DNA of 64,000 bases from contig CAWFPR010000016.1 in the NCBI GenBank assembly GCA_963817635.1, positions 124,001 through 188,000 on the forward strand, read 5' to 3'. How positions within the stretch are numbered: position 1 is the first letter of the stretch; every line of letters starts with the position of its first letter. The notes under the pieces are model-generated. The model ran no database searches and was not told the DNA's origin. It was given only the letters and a program-made list of their open reading frames with translations. This document shows positions 40,614 to 51,421 of the stretch, one piece after another. The DNA is from CAWFPR01 sp963817635. Its GTDB lineage: Bacteria; Acidobacteriota; Vicinamibacteria; Vicinamibacterales; 2-12-FULL-66-21. A program made the position numbers and the translations under genes.

Positions 40614-43439
40614 TTACCGCCCTTCGCGATCGCCGCCTGCGCAGCGGCCAGCCGCGCGACCGGCACGCGGTACGGCGAGCAGCTCACGTAGTCGAGCCCC
40701 ACCTGCTCGAAGAAGTGGATGGACGCCGGGTCGCCGCCGTGCTCGCCGCAGATCCCGAGCTTGAGGTTGGACCGCGTGGCCCGTCCCTTCGTCACCGCGA
40801 TCTCGACGAGCTGCCCGACGCCGGTCGCGTCGATCGTCGCGAACGGATTCCTCTTCACGATCTCCAGATCCTGGTAGTGAGGCAGGAACGAGCCCGAGTC
40901 GTCGCGCGACATGCCGAGGGCGGTCTGCGTCAGGTCGTTGGTGCCGAAGCTGAAGAACTCGGCCGACTGCGCGATCTCGTCGGCCGTCAGCGCGCCGCGC
41001 GGGATCTCGATCATCGTCCCGACCAGGTAGTTCAGCTTGACCTTCCGCTCCGCCTGCACCTCGCGCGCCGCCTGGTGCACGACCTCGATCTGGAGGTCGA
41101 GCTCCTTCTTGAACCCGACGAGCGGAATCATGATCTCGGGCCGCACCTTGATCCCCTCTTTCTGCACCTGCGCAGCGGCCTCGAACACCGCGCGCGCCTG
41201 CATCGCCGAGATCTCCGGATACCCGATCCCCAGGCGGCAGCCGCGGAAGCCGAGCATCGGGTTGAACTCGTGCAGCTGCTCGACGCGCTGGTGGATGCGC
41301 GCGGCCGGCACGCCAATCTTGTTCGCCAGCTCCTCCTGCTGCTCCTTCGTGTGCGGCAGGAACTCGTGCAGCGGCGGATCGAGGAACCGGATCGTTGCCG
41401 GGTAGCCCTTCAGCGCCCGGAAGATGCCCGCGAAGTCCTCGCGCTGGTACGGCAGCAGTTTGGCCAGCGCCGCCTTCCGTTCCTCGACCGACTCGGCGAG
41501 GATCATCTCGCGCATCGCGTCGATGCGATCCCCCTCGAAGAACATGTGCTCGGTGCGCGTGAGGCCGATCCCGACCGCGCCGAACGCGACCGCGTTCGAC
41601 GCCTGGTCCGGCGTATCCGCATTGGTCCGCACGCTCATGCGGCTCGCCTGCGAGCACCACTTCATCAGCTGCGAGAAGTGCTTGAACTTCTCGGTCTTCT
41701 TCGCCGCCTTGTCGCCGTGGATGAGGCCGGCGACGATCTCCGACGGCGCCGTCTTCACCTGTCCCGCGAAGACCTTGCCGACCGTGCCGTCGATCGACAT
41801 CCAGTCGCCTTCCTTGAACGTCTGGCCGCTCGCCTTCACCGTGCGCGCGTTGTAGTCGATTTCGAGCGCTCCGGCGCCGGCGACGCAGACCTTCCCCATC
41901 TGGCGGGCGACGAGCGCGGCGTGCGACGACACCCCGCCGCGGGCCGTCAGAATGCCCTCGGCCGCGATCATCCCGCGCAGGTCCTCCGGCGAGGTCTCGA
42001 GACGGACGAGCAGCACCTTGTCTCCCTTGTCCGCCGCCGCCACCGCGCGGTCCGCGTTGAGATAGAATCCTCCCGGACGCCGCGCCCGGTCCGGCGGGGA
42101 GACCCGTCGCAACCACTTTCACCTTCGCGACGTCCGTCGCGTCGAACACCGGCGCCAGGAGCTGCTCGAGCTGGTCGGCGGGATTGCGCATCACCGCCGT
42201 CTTCCAGTCGATCAGCTTCTCCTTCACCATGTCCACCGAGAACTTCAGCGCCGCCATCGCGGTGCGCTTGCCGTTGCGCGTCTGCAGCATGTAGACGACG
42301 CCGTCCTCGATCGTGAACTCGAAGTCCTGCACGTCCTTGAAGTGCTTCTCGAGCGTCTGGCGGATGCGCTCCAGCTCGTGGTACGCCTTCGGCATCTCCC
42401 GCTTCAGCTGCGCCACCGGCTCCGGCGTGCGCACGCCCGCGACAACGTCCTCCCCTTGCGCGTTGATCAGGAACTCGCCGTAGAACTCCTTGAGGCCGTT
42501 CGCCGGGTTGCGCGTGAAAGCCACGCCCGATCCGGACCGATCCCCCGTGTTGCCATAGACCATCGCCTGCACGTTGACCGCCGTGCCCCATTCCGCCGGG
42601 ATGTTGTACTTGCGGCGGTAAACGATCGCGCGATCGTTCATCCACGACCCGAACACGGCGCCGACGGCCCCCATCAACTGGTCCCACGGCGAATCCGGGA
42701 ACTGCTTGCCGGCGCGCACCTTCACCAGCGCCTTGAAGCGGGCGACCAGCTCCCTGAGATCGTCAACGGTCAGCCTGGTATCCTCGACGTCCTGGTGATA
42801 CCGCTCGTGCTTGATCGCGTGAATCACCATCTCGAACGGGTCGTCATCCTCGTCCGGTCTCTTCTGGACGCCGAGGACGACGTCCCCGTACATCTGCACG
42901 AACCGGCGGTAGCAGTCCCACGCGAAGCGCGGGTTGCCGGTCCTGGCGGCCAGCGCCTCGACGGTCTGGTCGTTCAGGCCGAGATTCAGGATCGTGTCCA
43001 TCATCCCGGGCATCGAGTCGCGGGCGCCCGAGCGCACGGACACGAGCAGCGGGTTGTTCAGGTCGCCGAATTTCTTGCCGGTCTGCTGCTCGATCGAGAC
43101 GACGCCCGCTTCCATCTGCGCGCGGAGCGCCGGCGGATACGTCCGCTTGTTGGCGTAGTAGTACGTGCAGACCTCGGTGGTGATGGTGAAGCCGGGAGGC
43201 ACCGGCAATCCGATGCGGCACATCTCTCCGAGGTTCGCGCCCTTGCCGCCGAGCAGCGGCTTCATCGAGCCGTTGCCGTCGGTCTTGCGGCCAAAGAGAT
43301 AGACGTACTTGCCCTTCGCGCTGTCGGGGCTCGGCGCTCGGCGTTCGGCGCTCGGCGCTCGGCGTTTGGCGCCCGGGCTGCGACGGGACGCGCTCGGCTT
43401 CGTCTTCGCGCTGGTCTTTCTTGCGAGCTTCTTCGCCAT
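40614..43439 (-). CDS. ppdK: pyruvate, phosphate dikinase, frameshifted near the middle
   Basis: PPDK interconverts pyruvate, ATP and Pi with PEP, AMP and PPi. Domain order is normal: N-terminal ATP-grasp (LLGGKGANLGEM...), central phosphohistidine domain (TARGGVSSHAALVARQMGK, catalytic His) and C-terminal PEP/pyruvate barrel (GICGEHGGD with catalytic Cys). Near 42065 one extra base shifts the frame between GAASGRI and YLNADRAVAA. The first 42 residues are a Lys/Arg/Ala/Ser/Pro tail, part of it (ERRAPSPDSAKG) encoded by a word repeat. Total length is slightly above the family norm because of this tail. Confidence 0.88.
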   Translation of the reverse strand: MAKKLARKTSAKTKPSASRRSPGAKRRAPSAERRAPSPDSAKGKYVYLFGRKTDGNGSMKPLLGGKGANLGEMCRIGLPVPPGFTITTEVCTYYYANKRTYPPALRAQMEAGVVSIEQQTGKKFGDLNNPLLVSVRSGARDSMPGMMDTILNLGLNDQTVEALAARTGNPRFAWDCYRRFVQMYGDVVLGVQKRPDEDDDPFEMVIHAIKHERYHQDVEDTRLTVDDLRELVARFKALVKVRAGKQFPDSPWDQLMGAVGAVFGSWMNDRAIVYRRKYNIPAEWGTAVNVQAMVYGNTGDRSGSGVAFTRNPANGLKEFYGEFLINAQGEDVVAGVRTPEPVAQLKREMPKAYHELERIRQTLEKHFKDVQDFEFTIEDGVVYMLQTRNGKRTAMAALKFSVDMVKEKLIDWKTAVMRNPADQLEQLLAPVFDATDVAKVKVVATGLPAGPGAASGRILSQRGPRGGGGGQGRQGAARPSRDLAGGPARDDRGRGHSDGPRRGVVARRARRPPDGEGLRRRRRSARNRLQRAHGEGERPDVQGRRLDVDRRHGRQGLRGTGEDGAVGDRRRPHPRRQGGEEDREVQALLAADEVVLAGEPHERADQCGYAGPGVERGRVRRGRDRPHAHRAHVLRGGSHRRDARDDPRRVGRGTEGGAGQTAAVPARGLRGHLPGAEGLPGNDPVPRSAAARVPAAHEGAAGGAGEQDWRAGRAHPPARRAAARVQPDARLPRLPPGDRVSGDLGDAGARGVRGRCAGAERGDQGAARDHDSARRVQEGARPPDRGRAPGGARGAGGAEGQAELPGRDDDRDPARRADGRRDRAVGRVLQLRHQRPDADRPRHVARRLGLVPASLPGSGDREEESVRDDRRDRRRAARRDRGDEGTGHAVQPQARDLRRARRRPGVHPLLRAGGARLRELLAVPRAGRAAGRCAGGDREGR
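43318..43388. repeat. CGGCGCT / CGGCGTT word repeat inside the ppdK start
   Basis: Seven-base words CTCGGCG, TTCGGCG and CTCGGCGTTTGGCGCC run in imperfect tandem and encode the KRRAPSAERRAPS part of the ppdK N-terminal tail. Similar words are found in mutL at 16526-16598. Confidence 0.8.
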
Positions 43440-43446
43440 ATGAAAA

Positions 43447-45655
43447 CTACTCCGTTTGAGGAATGATCTCCGAGATATCCGCCAGATGAAGGATGAGATC
43501 CCGCAAATCGGCCATCAGTGCCAGGCGCGCGGTCCTGAGCCGCGCGTCGTCGGCCATCACGAATACTTCGGTAAAGAATCGATCGACGGCGGCGCGCAGG
43601 CCGGCAATCTCCGTGAAGGCGGTCCGGTAGTCGCTGCGGCCGACCGCGGATTCGATGTTCGGGCGACGGGCGTCGAGTTCGTCCAGGAGCGCACGCTCGG
43701 CCGGTTCGACGAGCGCCTCGCGATCCACGCGCGTGGGCGCCGACAGTTCCTTCGCCTGCCCTGAGCTTGTCGAATGGGCGATGTTCTTCACGCGCTTGAA
43801 CAGGATCGCGAGCGCCTGGAAATCATCGGACGCGCGCATCCCCTGAAGCGCCTCCGCCATGCGCCGTGCCCGCAGCGGACTCACGTCAGACGACGGCGTG
43901 GCGCCGCGGACGATCGGACCGGCAAAGCCCCGATGCTCGAGGATGAAGCGCACGCGGTCGAGGACGAAGGCCTGCGCCGCGGCCAGCGCGCCGGCGGCCA
44001 GCGGTGCATCCAGCGTCTCGGCCGCCCGATCGACGAGGCCGCCAATCGCGATCTCGCGATCGACGCCGGCCAGCTCCGGCAGATCCATCAGCACGCGAAC
44101 GGCTCCCTGGACCTGCCGGCGGAGTCCGAACGGATCGCGCGATCCGGTGGCCTTCTCGCCGGCGCTCGTGAGCGAGACGAACGTGTCGATCTTGTCGGCC
44201 AGCGACACCGCCGCCCACGTGACCGCCGCGGCGCCGAGCTGCTCGCGCGACGGCGGCGCGTCCGCCTCGACGCCGATCGGCAGGTACTGGTAGTAGATGG
44301 CCTTCCAGACCTGCTCCGGCAGCCCCTCTTCCCGCGCGTAGATGCCGCCCATGATTCCCTGGAGCTCGGGGAACTCGAAGACCATGTCGGTCGTGAGGTC
44401 CGTCTTCGCCAGCTTCGCAGCCTGCGCGGCTGATGCCGCTTCGGCGGGCCGGCCGAACGGCTCGGTCGCGATCCACTCGGCCAGGCGCGAGATCCGTTCG
44501 GCTTTGTCCCGGTAGCTCCCCAGCTTCTTGTGGAACTGCACCGTGTGCAGCCGGTCGAGGCGCGACTCGAGGGTCGCCTGCCGATCGGCGTCCCAGAAGA
44601 ACATCGCGTCGCGCAGCCTTGCCGTCACCACCCGCTCCGCGTTCTTCGCGATGACCCGTTCATCTGGCGGCTGCGTGTTGACGACGGCCAGGAAGGCGTC
44701 CTTGAGCTCTCCGCTGTCGGTCACGACCGGAAAGTAGTGCTGATGGTGCACGAGCGTCGTGGTGAGCACCTCGTGCGGCAGCGACAGGAACGTCCGGTCG
44801 TAGTATCCCGCGACCACCCCCGGATACTCGACCAGATCGGCGACCTCCTCGATGAGCGCCGCGTGCTCCATCAAGTGGACGCGGCCGCCCAGCCGGCGCG
44901 CGTGGAGCTCGAGGTCGCGGCCGATGCGATCGCGGCGTTCGGCATGATCGAGCACGACGAAGTGCTCGGCCAGCCGCGCCCGGTACTCGTCGAAAGAGCG
45001 GACCTTGATCGATCGGCCGGCACGTCCGGTCGTCGCGAGGAACCGGTGGCCGTAAGTCAGGGCGCCGGACTCGACGTCCTGCACCTGCGGGCTCGACGCG
45101 CCGGGCGTCCGGCCGATCGAGAACGGCACGACGCGGCCGCCGTACAGGAACAGCAGCCAGCGGATCGGGCGCCCGAACAGCAGCTCGCCACGGCCATCCT
45201 CGATCAGGGCGTCCCAGTGCATCATCTTTGGAAACGCGAGATCGCGCAGCACGCCGCCAACGAGCGCCGGGAGCGTTTCGACGGTGCTCCTGCCGCGCTG
45301 GTGGCGGTGATAGGCGAGGTATTCCCCCTTGGGCGTCGTGATGCGCGCGAGCTGGTCGAAGGGCACGCCCTGCTTCTTCGCGAATCCAAGCGCGGCCGGC
45401 GACGGCTGCCCGTCCTTTCCGATCGCCGCCGACACCGGCGGACCCGAAATCGTCTCCTCCAGATCGTCCTGCCGCTCGGCGATCCTGGCGATGCGCGCGG
45501 TGAGCCGGCGCGGCGTGCTGAAGGTCTCGACCGGCGCCAGCGGCGAAATGCGCAGCTCGCGCAGGCGGGCGGTAACGCGCTCGCCAAGCTGCACCGTCAA
45601 CCCGGGGAGCCAGGATGCGGGAAGCTCTTCGACGCCGATTTCCAGAAGAAGCTCT

Positions 45656-45663
<8 letters not shown>
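43447..45663 (-). CDS. glyS: glycine-tRNA ligase beta subunit
   Basis: The 738-residue beta subunit of the tetrameric glycyl-tRNA synthetase starts MDRELLLEIGVEELPASWLP, as usual, and contains the HD-domain-like core and the C-terminal DALR-type anticodon-binding region. At about residues 630-637 the sequence HSTSSGQAKELS is translated from the CTGAGCTTGTCGAA repeat and looks like an in-frame insertion. The start overlaps the glyQ stop by eight bases. Confidence 0.93.
43755..43774. repeat. CCTGCCCTGAGCTTGTCGAA repeat word inside glyS
   Basis: This 20-base word, whose complement is TTCGACAAGCTCAGGGCAGG, is a well-known dispersed repeat of many GC-rich bacterial genomes. Here it sits inside glyS without breaking the frame and is translated as STSSGQA. 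Confidence 0.75.
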
Positions 45664-46612
<949 letters not shown>

Positions 46613-46652
46613 TGAGCGACGGGCGGCTGCCTCGAAGCCGCCCCAACACGTT

Positions 46653-47417
46653 TTACCGGGTGTGTCGCATCTCGCGCAGGACCCGGGCGGACTTCAGTTC
46701 CTTGTCGAGGTGCAGGTTCAACAGGCGGCGGTGCACCGTTTCGAGTTCCCTCGCCGCCTGCGCGTCCAGCGTCAATCCATCGAGGCGTTCGGGCGGCGTC
46801 TGGCCCGCGGCCCGCAGAAACCTCAGCGCATCGACGCTCACCCTGGTGCCGCCCGCCGCCGACGCGCACCCGCGGCAGACCAGCAGATCGTCTTTCGGCG
46901 GCATGACGGCGCCGTCGGTGAAGGGCTCGCCGCAGCCGGGGCACGCCGTGAGCGTCGGATACACGCCCTGCAGCCGCAGGATCCAGTATTCGACATAGCG
47001 CGCGAGCCGCTCGACCGGCGCACCGGCCGCGATCGCCTCGGTGATCGAACACCCCAGCCGGAACAGCCGCTCGTCCACCTGCGCTTCAGGCGCCCATTCG
47101 TCGATCAACTCGGCGAAATAGCCCACATGCCCAAGCGCCTCGGCCGCCTCTGCCGATACTCCCATCGCCGCCAGCGGCGAGCGCGTCGTCTCGACGTAGT
47201 TGATCCGGACGAGGTCGCGCAGCTCGCGCTCGTAGTACGCCACGCCGGCCCGCGTCATCGGTTCGAGCGCGCCCGTGAATCGCGACTTCGCGCGGCGCGC
47301 ACCTTTCGCCACGCCGCGCTTCTTCCCGCGATCGCGCGTCAGGAACACCACGATGCGGTCCGCCTCACCCAGCTTGTAGGTGCGCAGGATCAGCGCCTCC
47401 GAGGTGTAGACCGGCAT
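46653..47417 (-). CDS. recO: DNA repair protein RecO
   Basis: RecO loads RecA onto SSB-coated DNA with RecR. The 254-residue protein has the N-terminal OB fold (VYTSEALILRTYKLGEADRI), a helical core, and a zinc finger with CPGC and CRGC pairs (residues about 155-180). It starts one base after the mgtE stop and lies upstream of glyQ. Confidence 0.93.
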   Translation of the reverse strand: MPVYTSEALILRTYKLGEADRIVVFLTRDRGKKRGVAKGARRAKSRFTGALEPMTRAGVAYYERELRDLVRINYVETTRSPLAAMGVSAEAAEALGHVGYFAELIDEWAPEAQVDERLFRLGCSITEAIAAGAPVERLARYVEYWILRLQGVYPTLTACPGCGEPFTDGAVMPPKDDLLVCRGCASAAGGTRVSVDALRFLRAAGQTPPERLDGLTLDAQAARELETVHRRLLNLHLDKELKSARVLREMRHTR

Positions 47418-47418
47418 T

Positions 47419-48799
47419 TTACCCCGCCTGGTGCAGGAACCTCAGGAATATGGTCGCAAGTCCCAGGAACGAGAAGAAGCCGAACACGTCGGTGAGCGTC
47501 GTGATGAACACCGACGACGCGAGCGCCGGGTCCACCTTCATCGCCCGCAGCCCCAGCGGGATGAGCGTGCCGGCCGTCGCCGCTACGAACATGTTGATCA
47601 CCATCGCCATCGCCAGGATGCCGCCGAGCATCGAGTCGCCGCGTGAAGATCCACACGACGAGGCCGCCGACCACGCCGCAGGCGACGCCGTTGCCGAGCC
47701 CGACCGCCGCTTCCTTGAACAGCGCCTTGCGCGAGTTGCTCCAGGTCAGCTCGCCGAGCGCGATGCCGCGCACGATGACCGTCAGCGTCTGGGTCGCGGC
47801 GTTGCCGCCCATGCCGGCCACGACCGGCATGAACGCGGCGAGCAGCGTCAGCCTGCTGCCGATGGTGAGCTGAACCGCGCCGACCACGGCGGCGGCGAGG
47901 AACGCCGTGCCGAGATTGACAATCAGCCACGGCAGGCGCTTGCGCAGCGAGTCAGCACGGCGAGGTGAACACGCGGTCGTCGCTCCAGCCACACCGGCCA
48001 GCCGGTAGACGTCCTCGGTCGCTTCGTCCTTGATGACGTCGATGACGTCGTCCACGGTGATGACGCCGACCAGCTTGTTCTCCTCGTCGACGACGGGAAT
48101 CGCGAGCAGGTTGTAGCTGGCCACCTGACGCGCGACTTCTTCCTGGTCCGTGTCCACGCGCACGCTGATCAGATCGGTCGTCATGATCCGCTTGAGCGGC
48201 GTGGGCGGACCGACGAGCAGCAGCCGTCGCAACGAGACGACGCCGACGAGGTGGCGCCGCGCGTCGATCACGTAGAGGTAGAACACCACTTCGACATCGC
48301 GCGACCCCTGGAGCGCGGTGATGGCTTCGCCCGCGGTCATGTCCTCGGCGAGGGCGAAGACCTTCGGGTTCATGATGCGGCCGGCCGTCTGCTCGGAATA
48401 CTCGAGCAGGTCGCCGACGTCGCCGCCGGCCGGGCGCTTCTGAATCAGCTCGACCACCGCCACCGAGAGTTCCTTCGGCAGGTAGTCGATGATCGCGGCC
48501 GCGTCGTCTGACGGCAGGTCCTGCAACAGCTTGACGATCTCTTCCGCAGATCGATCCGCGAGGAGCGCCGCGCCGGCTTCCGGACCAAGTTCGCTCAGGC
48601 CCTCCATCGCGAGCTTCGGATTGCGCTCGGCGAGCAGGGTGAAGGCCGAATGGCGATCCTTGTCGGACAGCTCCGAGAACAACTGCGCGAGATCGGCAGG
48701 GTGCTGCTTCTGCAGCAGGTTCACGAGATTCGCCGTCGCCCCCATGCGCTGGAGGCGCCGTACCGAATCGAGCACGACATCGAGTTTGCGCTGCGGCAT
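47419..48799 (-). CDS. mgtE: magnesium transporter MgtE, with frameshifts
   Basis: MgtE is a Mg2+-gated channel. ATG 48799 begins MPQRKLDVVLDSVRRLQRMG; the N-domain (HPADLAQLFSELSD), two CBS motifs (MNPKVFALAEDMTAGEAI and VVDEENKLVGVITVDDVIDV) and the C-terminal membrane domain with VVAGMGGNAATQTLTVIVRG follow in order. Two compensating shifts near 47990 and 47957 garble SDDRVFTSP, and one base near 47640 breaks the frame before SMLGGILAMAMVINMFVAAT. Repaired, it is of family length. Confidence 0.85.
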
Positions 48800-48980
48800 T
48801 AGACAGGTCCGGCAGGATGAGTGCGAACCACTCAATTTAACACATTCACTGCAATGGATTGACCACAGATCGCAACGTGGAACGGAGGCGGGAGCGGAAA
48901 AGCGCAGGCGCGCCCCGGGGACGGGGCGGCCTGCGGACGTGGCAGGAGGAGCTGCGAGGAGGCGGAGGGCGGCGCGTCCC

Positions 48981-49956
48981 CTACTTGATGGCCGGCGCCA
49001 GCTCTGCGGATGCCGCTTTCCTTCACCGCGTAGTCGGCGGGCACTTCGAACCAGGAGCTGTTCTGTTCGGCCCGGACGATGTTCTGCAGCTTGTAGACGG
49101 ACTCCCCCGTCCGGGGATCGGACGTCCGCGTCATGACGAGCACCTGCAGTTCCGGCGAACGCCATTCTTCGGTGACCGACACGATCGGCTGCTCGTTGCC
49201 GATCGCCCCGGCCGGAATGGTTCGCGTGACCCGCCTGCCCTCGGCCATGACCCCTTCGATGTTCTTTGCCGGCAGGATCTCGGCCTTCTCGTCCCATGCC
49301 GGCGCGCGTGCCTTCATCATGGCCGCCCCGGCGGGCCCTGCGCTGACGACGCCGCCGCCCCCTCCACGGGACTTGGCGGCCTCCACCAGCTTGGCCTCGA
49401 TCTGACGGCGGCGTTCGAGTTCCGCCGGATCGGCGGGTGGCGTTTCAGCCGCACGGTAGGTGGCGATGGCACCGCCCGGCGTCGTGCTCATCTTGTAGGT
49501 GCCTGCCAGCACGCCCGCGGTGGCTGCCGGCGTCTTGAACGCCGTCTTCGCCTGCGGATCGAGCGAGTACGCGACCTCGGCGACCGGATCGCTGATCGAG
49601 ATGCTGCCGACGCGGCCCGGCTCGATGTCCTCTTCGCGGCGGGTCCGTCCCTGGCTGTCCCGGTAGACCCGGCCGGTCGTGCGGCGGATGATGCGGTTGC
49701 CGTCGCCGAGCACCTGTGTGCTCTCCGTCACGACCTCGGCCGAATAGGGCGCGTCCTTCACGAGCCTGGCCTCGAGCGGGACCCGGGCAACCACGGCGCG
49801 GGCGGCCTGTGCCTTGGCCATCAATTCGGTGGCCTGCCGTTCCAGGGTAACGGCGGTGGCCTGCTGCTGGGACGCTGGATCGGCCGGGCGGTCCTGCGCT
49901 GCCGCCACCGCCGCGGTCAGAACCACCGCGCCACATGCGAAGAATCTGGACGTCAT
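48981..49956 (-). CDS. secreted protein of the sigma/anti-sigma operon
   Basis: The protein begins with a signal peptide (MTSRFFACGAVVLTAAVAAA) and a coiled-coil-like stretch, then RIIRRTTGRVYRDSQGRTRR and SISISDPVAEVAYSLDPQAK, a pattern I know from Acidobacteria-type secreted proteins encoded beside ECF sigma factors. A frameshift near the end is likely: the open frame runs on to 48832, but a one-base shift near 49005 gives AELAPAIK and a stop at 48981. It lies 58 bases downstream of the anti-sigma gene. Confidence 0.6.
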
Positions 49957-50014
49957 ATCTGCTCCTTGGGAAATCCGAGCGCCGATCGCCGACCGCCGAA
50001 TTCCGGCCGCCCGT

Positions 50015-50617
50015 CTATGGCCGCATCGGTCGCGACTTCACGAGACGGACCGCGCGCGCGAGGCCGTCCTGTCCATACAGCACGTCTGCCACGACGTGCC
50101 CGTCCGCGGGCGCGTCCGTCATTTCGAAACCGAGAAGCGGCAGCACCGAGGGGGGCAGCTCCGTGCGCACGAGCTGCCCGCTCTCGAAGTCCGGAAGCGC
50201 GGCGGCTCCCGGCCATGGCACGAACGCCGTGCCGTCCTCCTGCGCCTGGCTTGCGGGCGCGGCCCCCGCGCCCGGCTGGGCACGGATGGTGCGCCACGCG
50301 GCCGCAAGCCCCAGGACCATCACCAGAACCGCGGCGGCCGCGTACCAGCGATCCAGCCTGACGGCCCCCCGCACGGCACTCTCGCGTTCCAGGTCGAAGC
50401 GCTCGAGAAGCCGCGCTTCGAGTCCGCCCGAGTCCGGCGCTTCCATGCCGCGGGAGAGGGCACGCAAGCCCGCGGTCAGGCGCTCTTCGCGCCGCAGCCG
50501 CGCCGCGCACTCGTCACAGTCCGCGATGTGCTCCCGGAGCGCCGCCTCCGCCGCCGGTTCACCGGCGACGCCGCGCGCCAGATCGACAATTCCCGATGCG
50601 AATTCATGGCACTTCAT
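50015..50617 (-). CDS. anti-sigma factor with zinc-binding ZAS-like domain and one membrane helix
   Basis: The 200-residue protein starts MKCHEFASGIVDLARG; the H-x3-C-x2-C pattern HIADCDECAARL is the zinc-binding anti-sigma motif. A single membrane helix WYAAAAVLVMVLGLAAAW lies at about residues 95-112, followed by a periplasmic part. The start overlaps the sigma-factor stop by four bases (ATGA). It should hold the ECF sigma factor inactive at the membrane. Confidence 0.85.
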   Translation of the reverse strand: MKCHEFASGIVDLARGVAGEPAAEAALREHIADCDECAARLRREERLTAGLRALSRGMEAPDSGGLEARLLERFDLERESAVRGAVRLDRWYAAAAVLVMVLGLAAAWRTIRAQPGAGAAPASQAQEDGTAFVPWPGAAALPDFESGQLVRTELPPSVLPLLGFEMTDAPADGHVVADVLYGQDGLARAVRLVKSRPMRP

Positions 50618-51255
50618 ATCGCTATCATCCGCGCGCGCCCCGGGTGCGGAGCGTGCGCGTCCTGCACGGTTGCTTCCGCCGCCGGCTTCTGCTCTGAAGC
50701 GCCCAGCTTCGAGGCCAGCAGCGCCCGGCCGCGAAACAGGCGTGACCGCACGGTTCCCAGTGCGCACCCAAGCGCCTCGGCCGCCTCGGCGTATGTCAGT
50801 TCCTGGAGGTCGCACGCGATGACGGCTTCGCGGTACCGCAGCGGCAGGCTCAGGACGGCGCGCCGCAGGGCGTCGAGCCCCTCGGCCCGCGTCAGGTCGG
50901 CGAGGGGATTGCCCTCCGTGGCGCCTCCGAGCGGCACGTCCTCGTCGTCGCCGCTGAAGGCCACGAGCCGCCGGTCCCGCTCCAGCCGCCGCCGGGCGTG
51001 GTTCCTGGCGATGCCGCACAGCCAGGCGGCGACCGTCGATCGCCCCGGCTCGTACCGTGCCGCGTCGTGCATCACGGCCACGAACACCTCCTGCGTCACA
51101 TCGTCCGCAACGGCCGGTTCACCCGTCATGTGAAGGGCGAAGCGATACACGTCGAGCTGGCGGCGCCGGAACAGCGCCCCGAACGCCTCGCGGTCGCCGG
51201 CCGCCACGGCGGCCAGGAGGTCCTCGTCCGTCTGCATCGACGAATTCGACGTCAC
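50614..51255 (-). CDS. ECF-type RNA polymerase sigma factor
   Basis: The 213-residue protein (a second start MQTDED lies at 51237) has sigma region 2 (LFRRRQLDVYRFALHMTGEP, DDVTQEVFVAVM) and region 4 (LPLRYREAVIACDLQELTYA, CALGTVRSRLFRGRALL). It is the first gene of a three-gene operon with an anti-sigma factor and a secreted protein. The signal is unknown. The operon sits inside the otherwise housekeeping cluster, between era and mgtE. Confidence 0.9.
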   Translation of the reverse strand: MTSNSSMQTDEDLLAAVAAGDREAFGALFRRRQLDVYRFALHMTGEPAVADDVTQEVFVAVMHDAARYEPGRSTVAAWLCGIARNHARRRLERDRRLVAFSGDDEDVPLGGATEGNPLADLTRAEGLDALRRAVLSLPLRYREAVIACDLQELTYAEAAEALGCALGTVRSRLFRGRALLASKLGASEQKPAAEATVQDAHAPHPGRARMIAI

Positions 51256-51292
51256 TGGGAAGTATTCAGTTGGAGGGGGAGAAAAGTTCCCA

Positions 51293-51418
51293 AGAGGCTT
51301 GGGGCTTCAGGCTTCAGGTTTAAGGGCTTTGCATGGGGCACTGCCGCGCGGCGTTCGCTCCGGTTCTTCGAAGCAGGAAGCCCCTGAAGCCTTGAGCCCG
51401 AAGCCCTAAGCCCCTTTG
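51293..51418. repeat. dispersed intergenic element, copy 2 (inverted relative to 1854-1992)
   Basis: GGGGCTTCAGGCTTCAGG on the left faces CCTGAAGCCTTGAGCCC on the right, around a core GCGGCGTTCGCTCCGGTTCTTCGA. The core is the reverse complement of the core at 1854-1992 with only a few differences. It fills the gap between the sigma-factor start and the era stop and could form a large hairpin. Confidence 0.75.
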
Positions 51419-51421
51419 GGC

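Noticed and set aside
40715..42316. Long plus-strand open frame opposite ppdK
   Set aside because: It is an Arg/Leu/Asp-rich antisense shadow caused by high third-position GC in ppdK; the minus strand carries all PPDK motifs.
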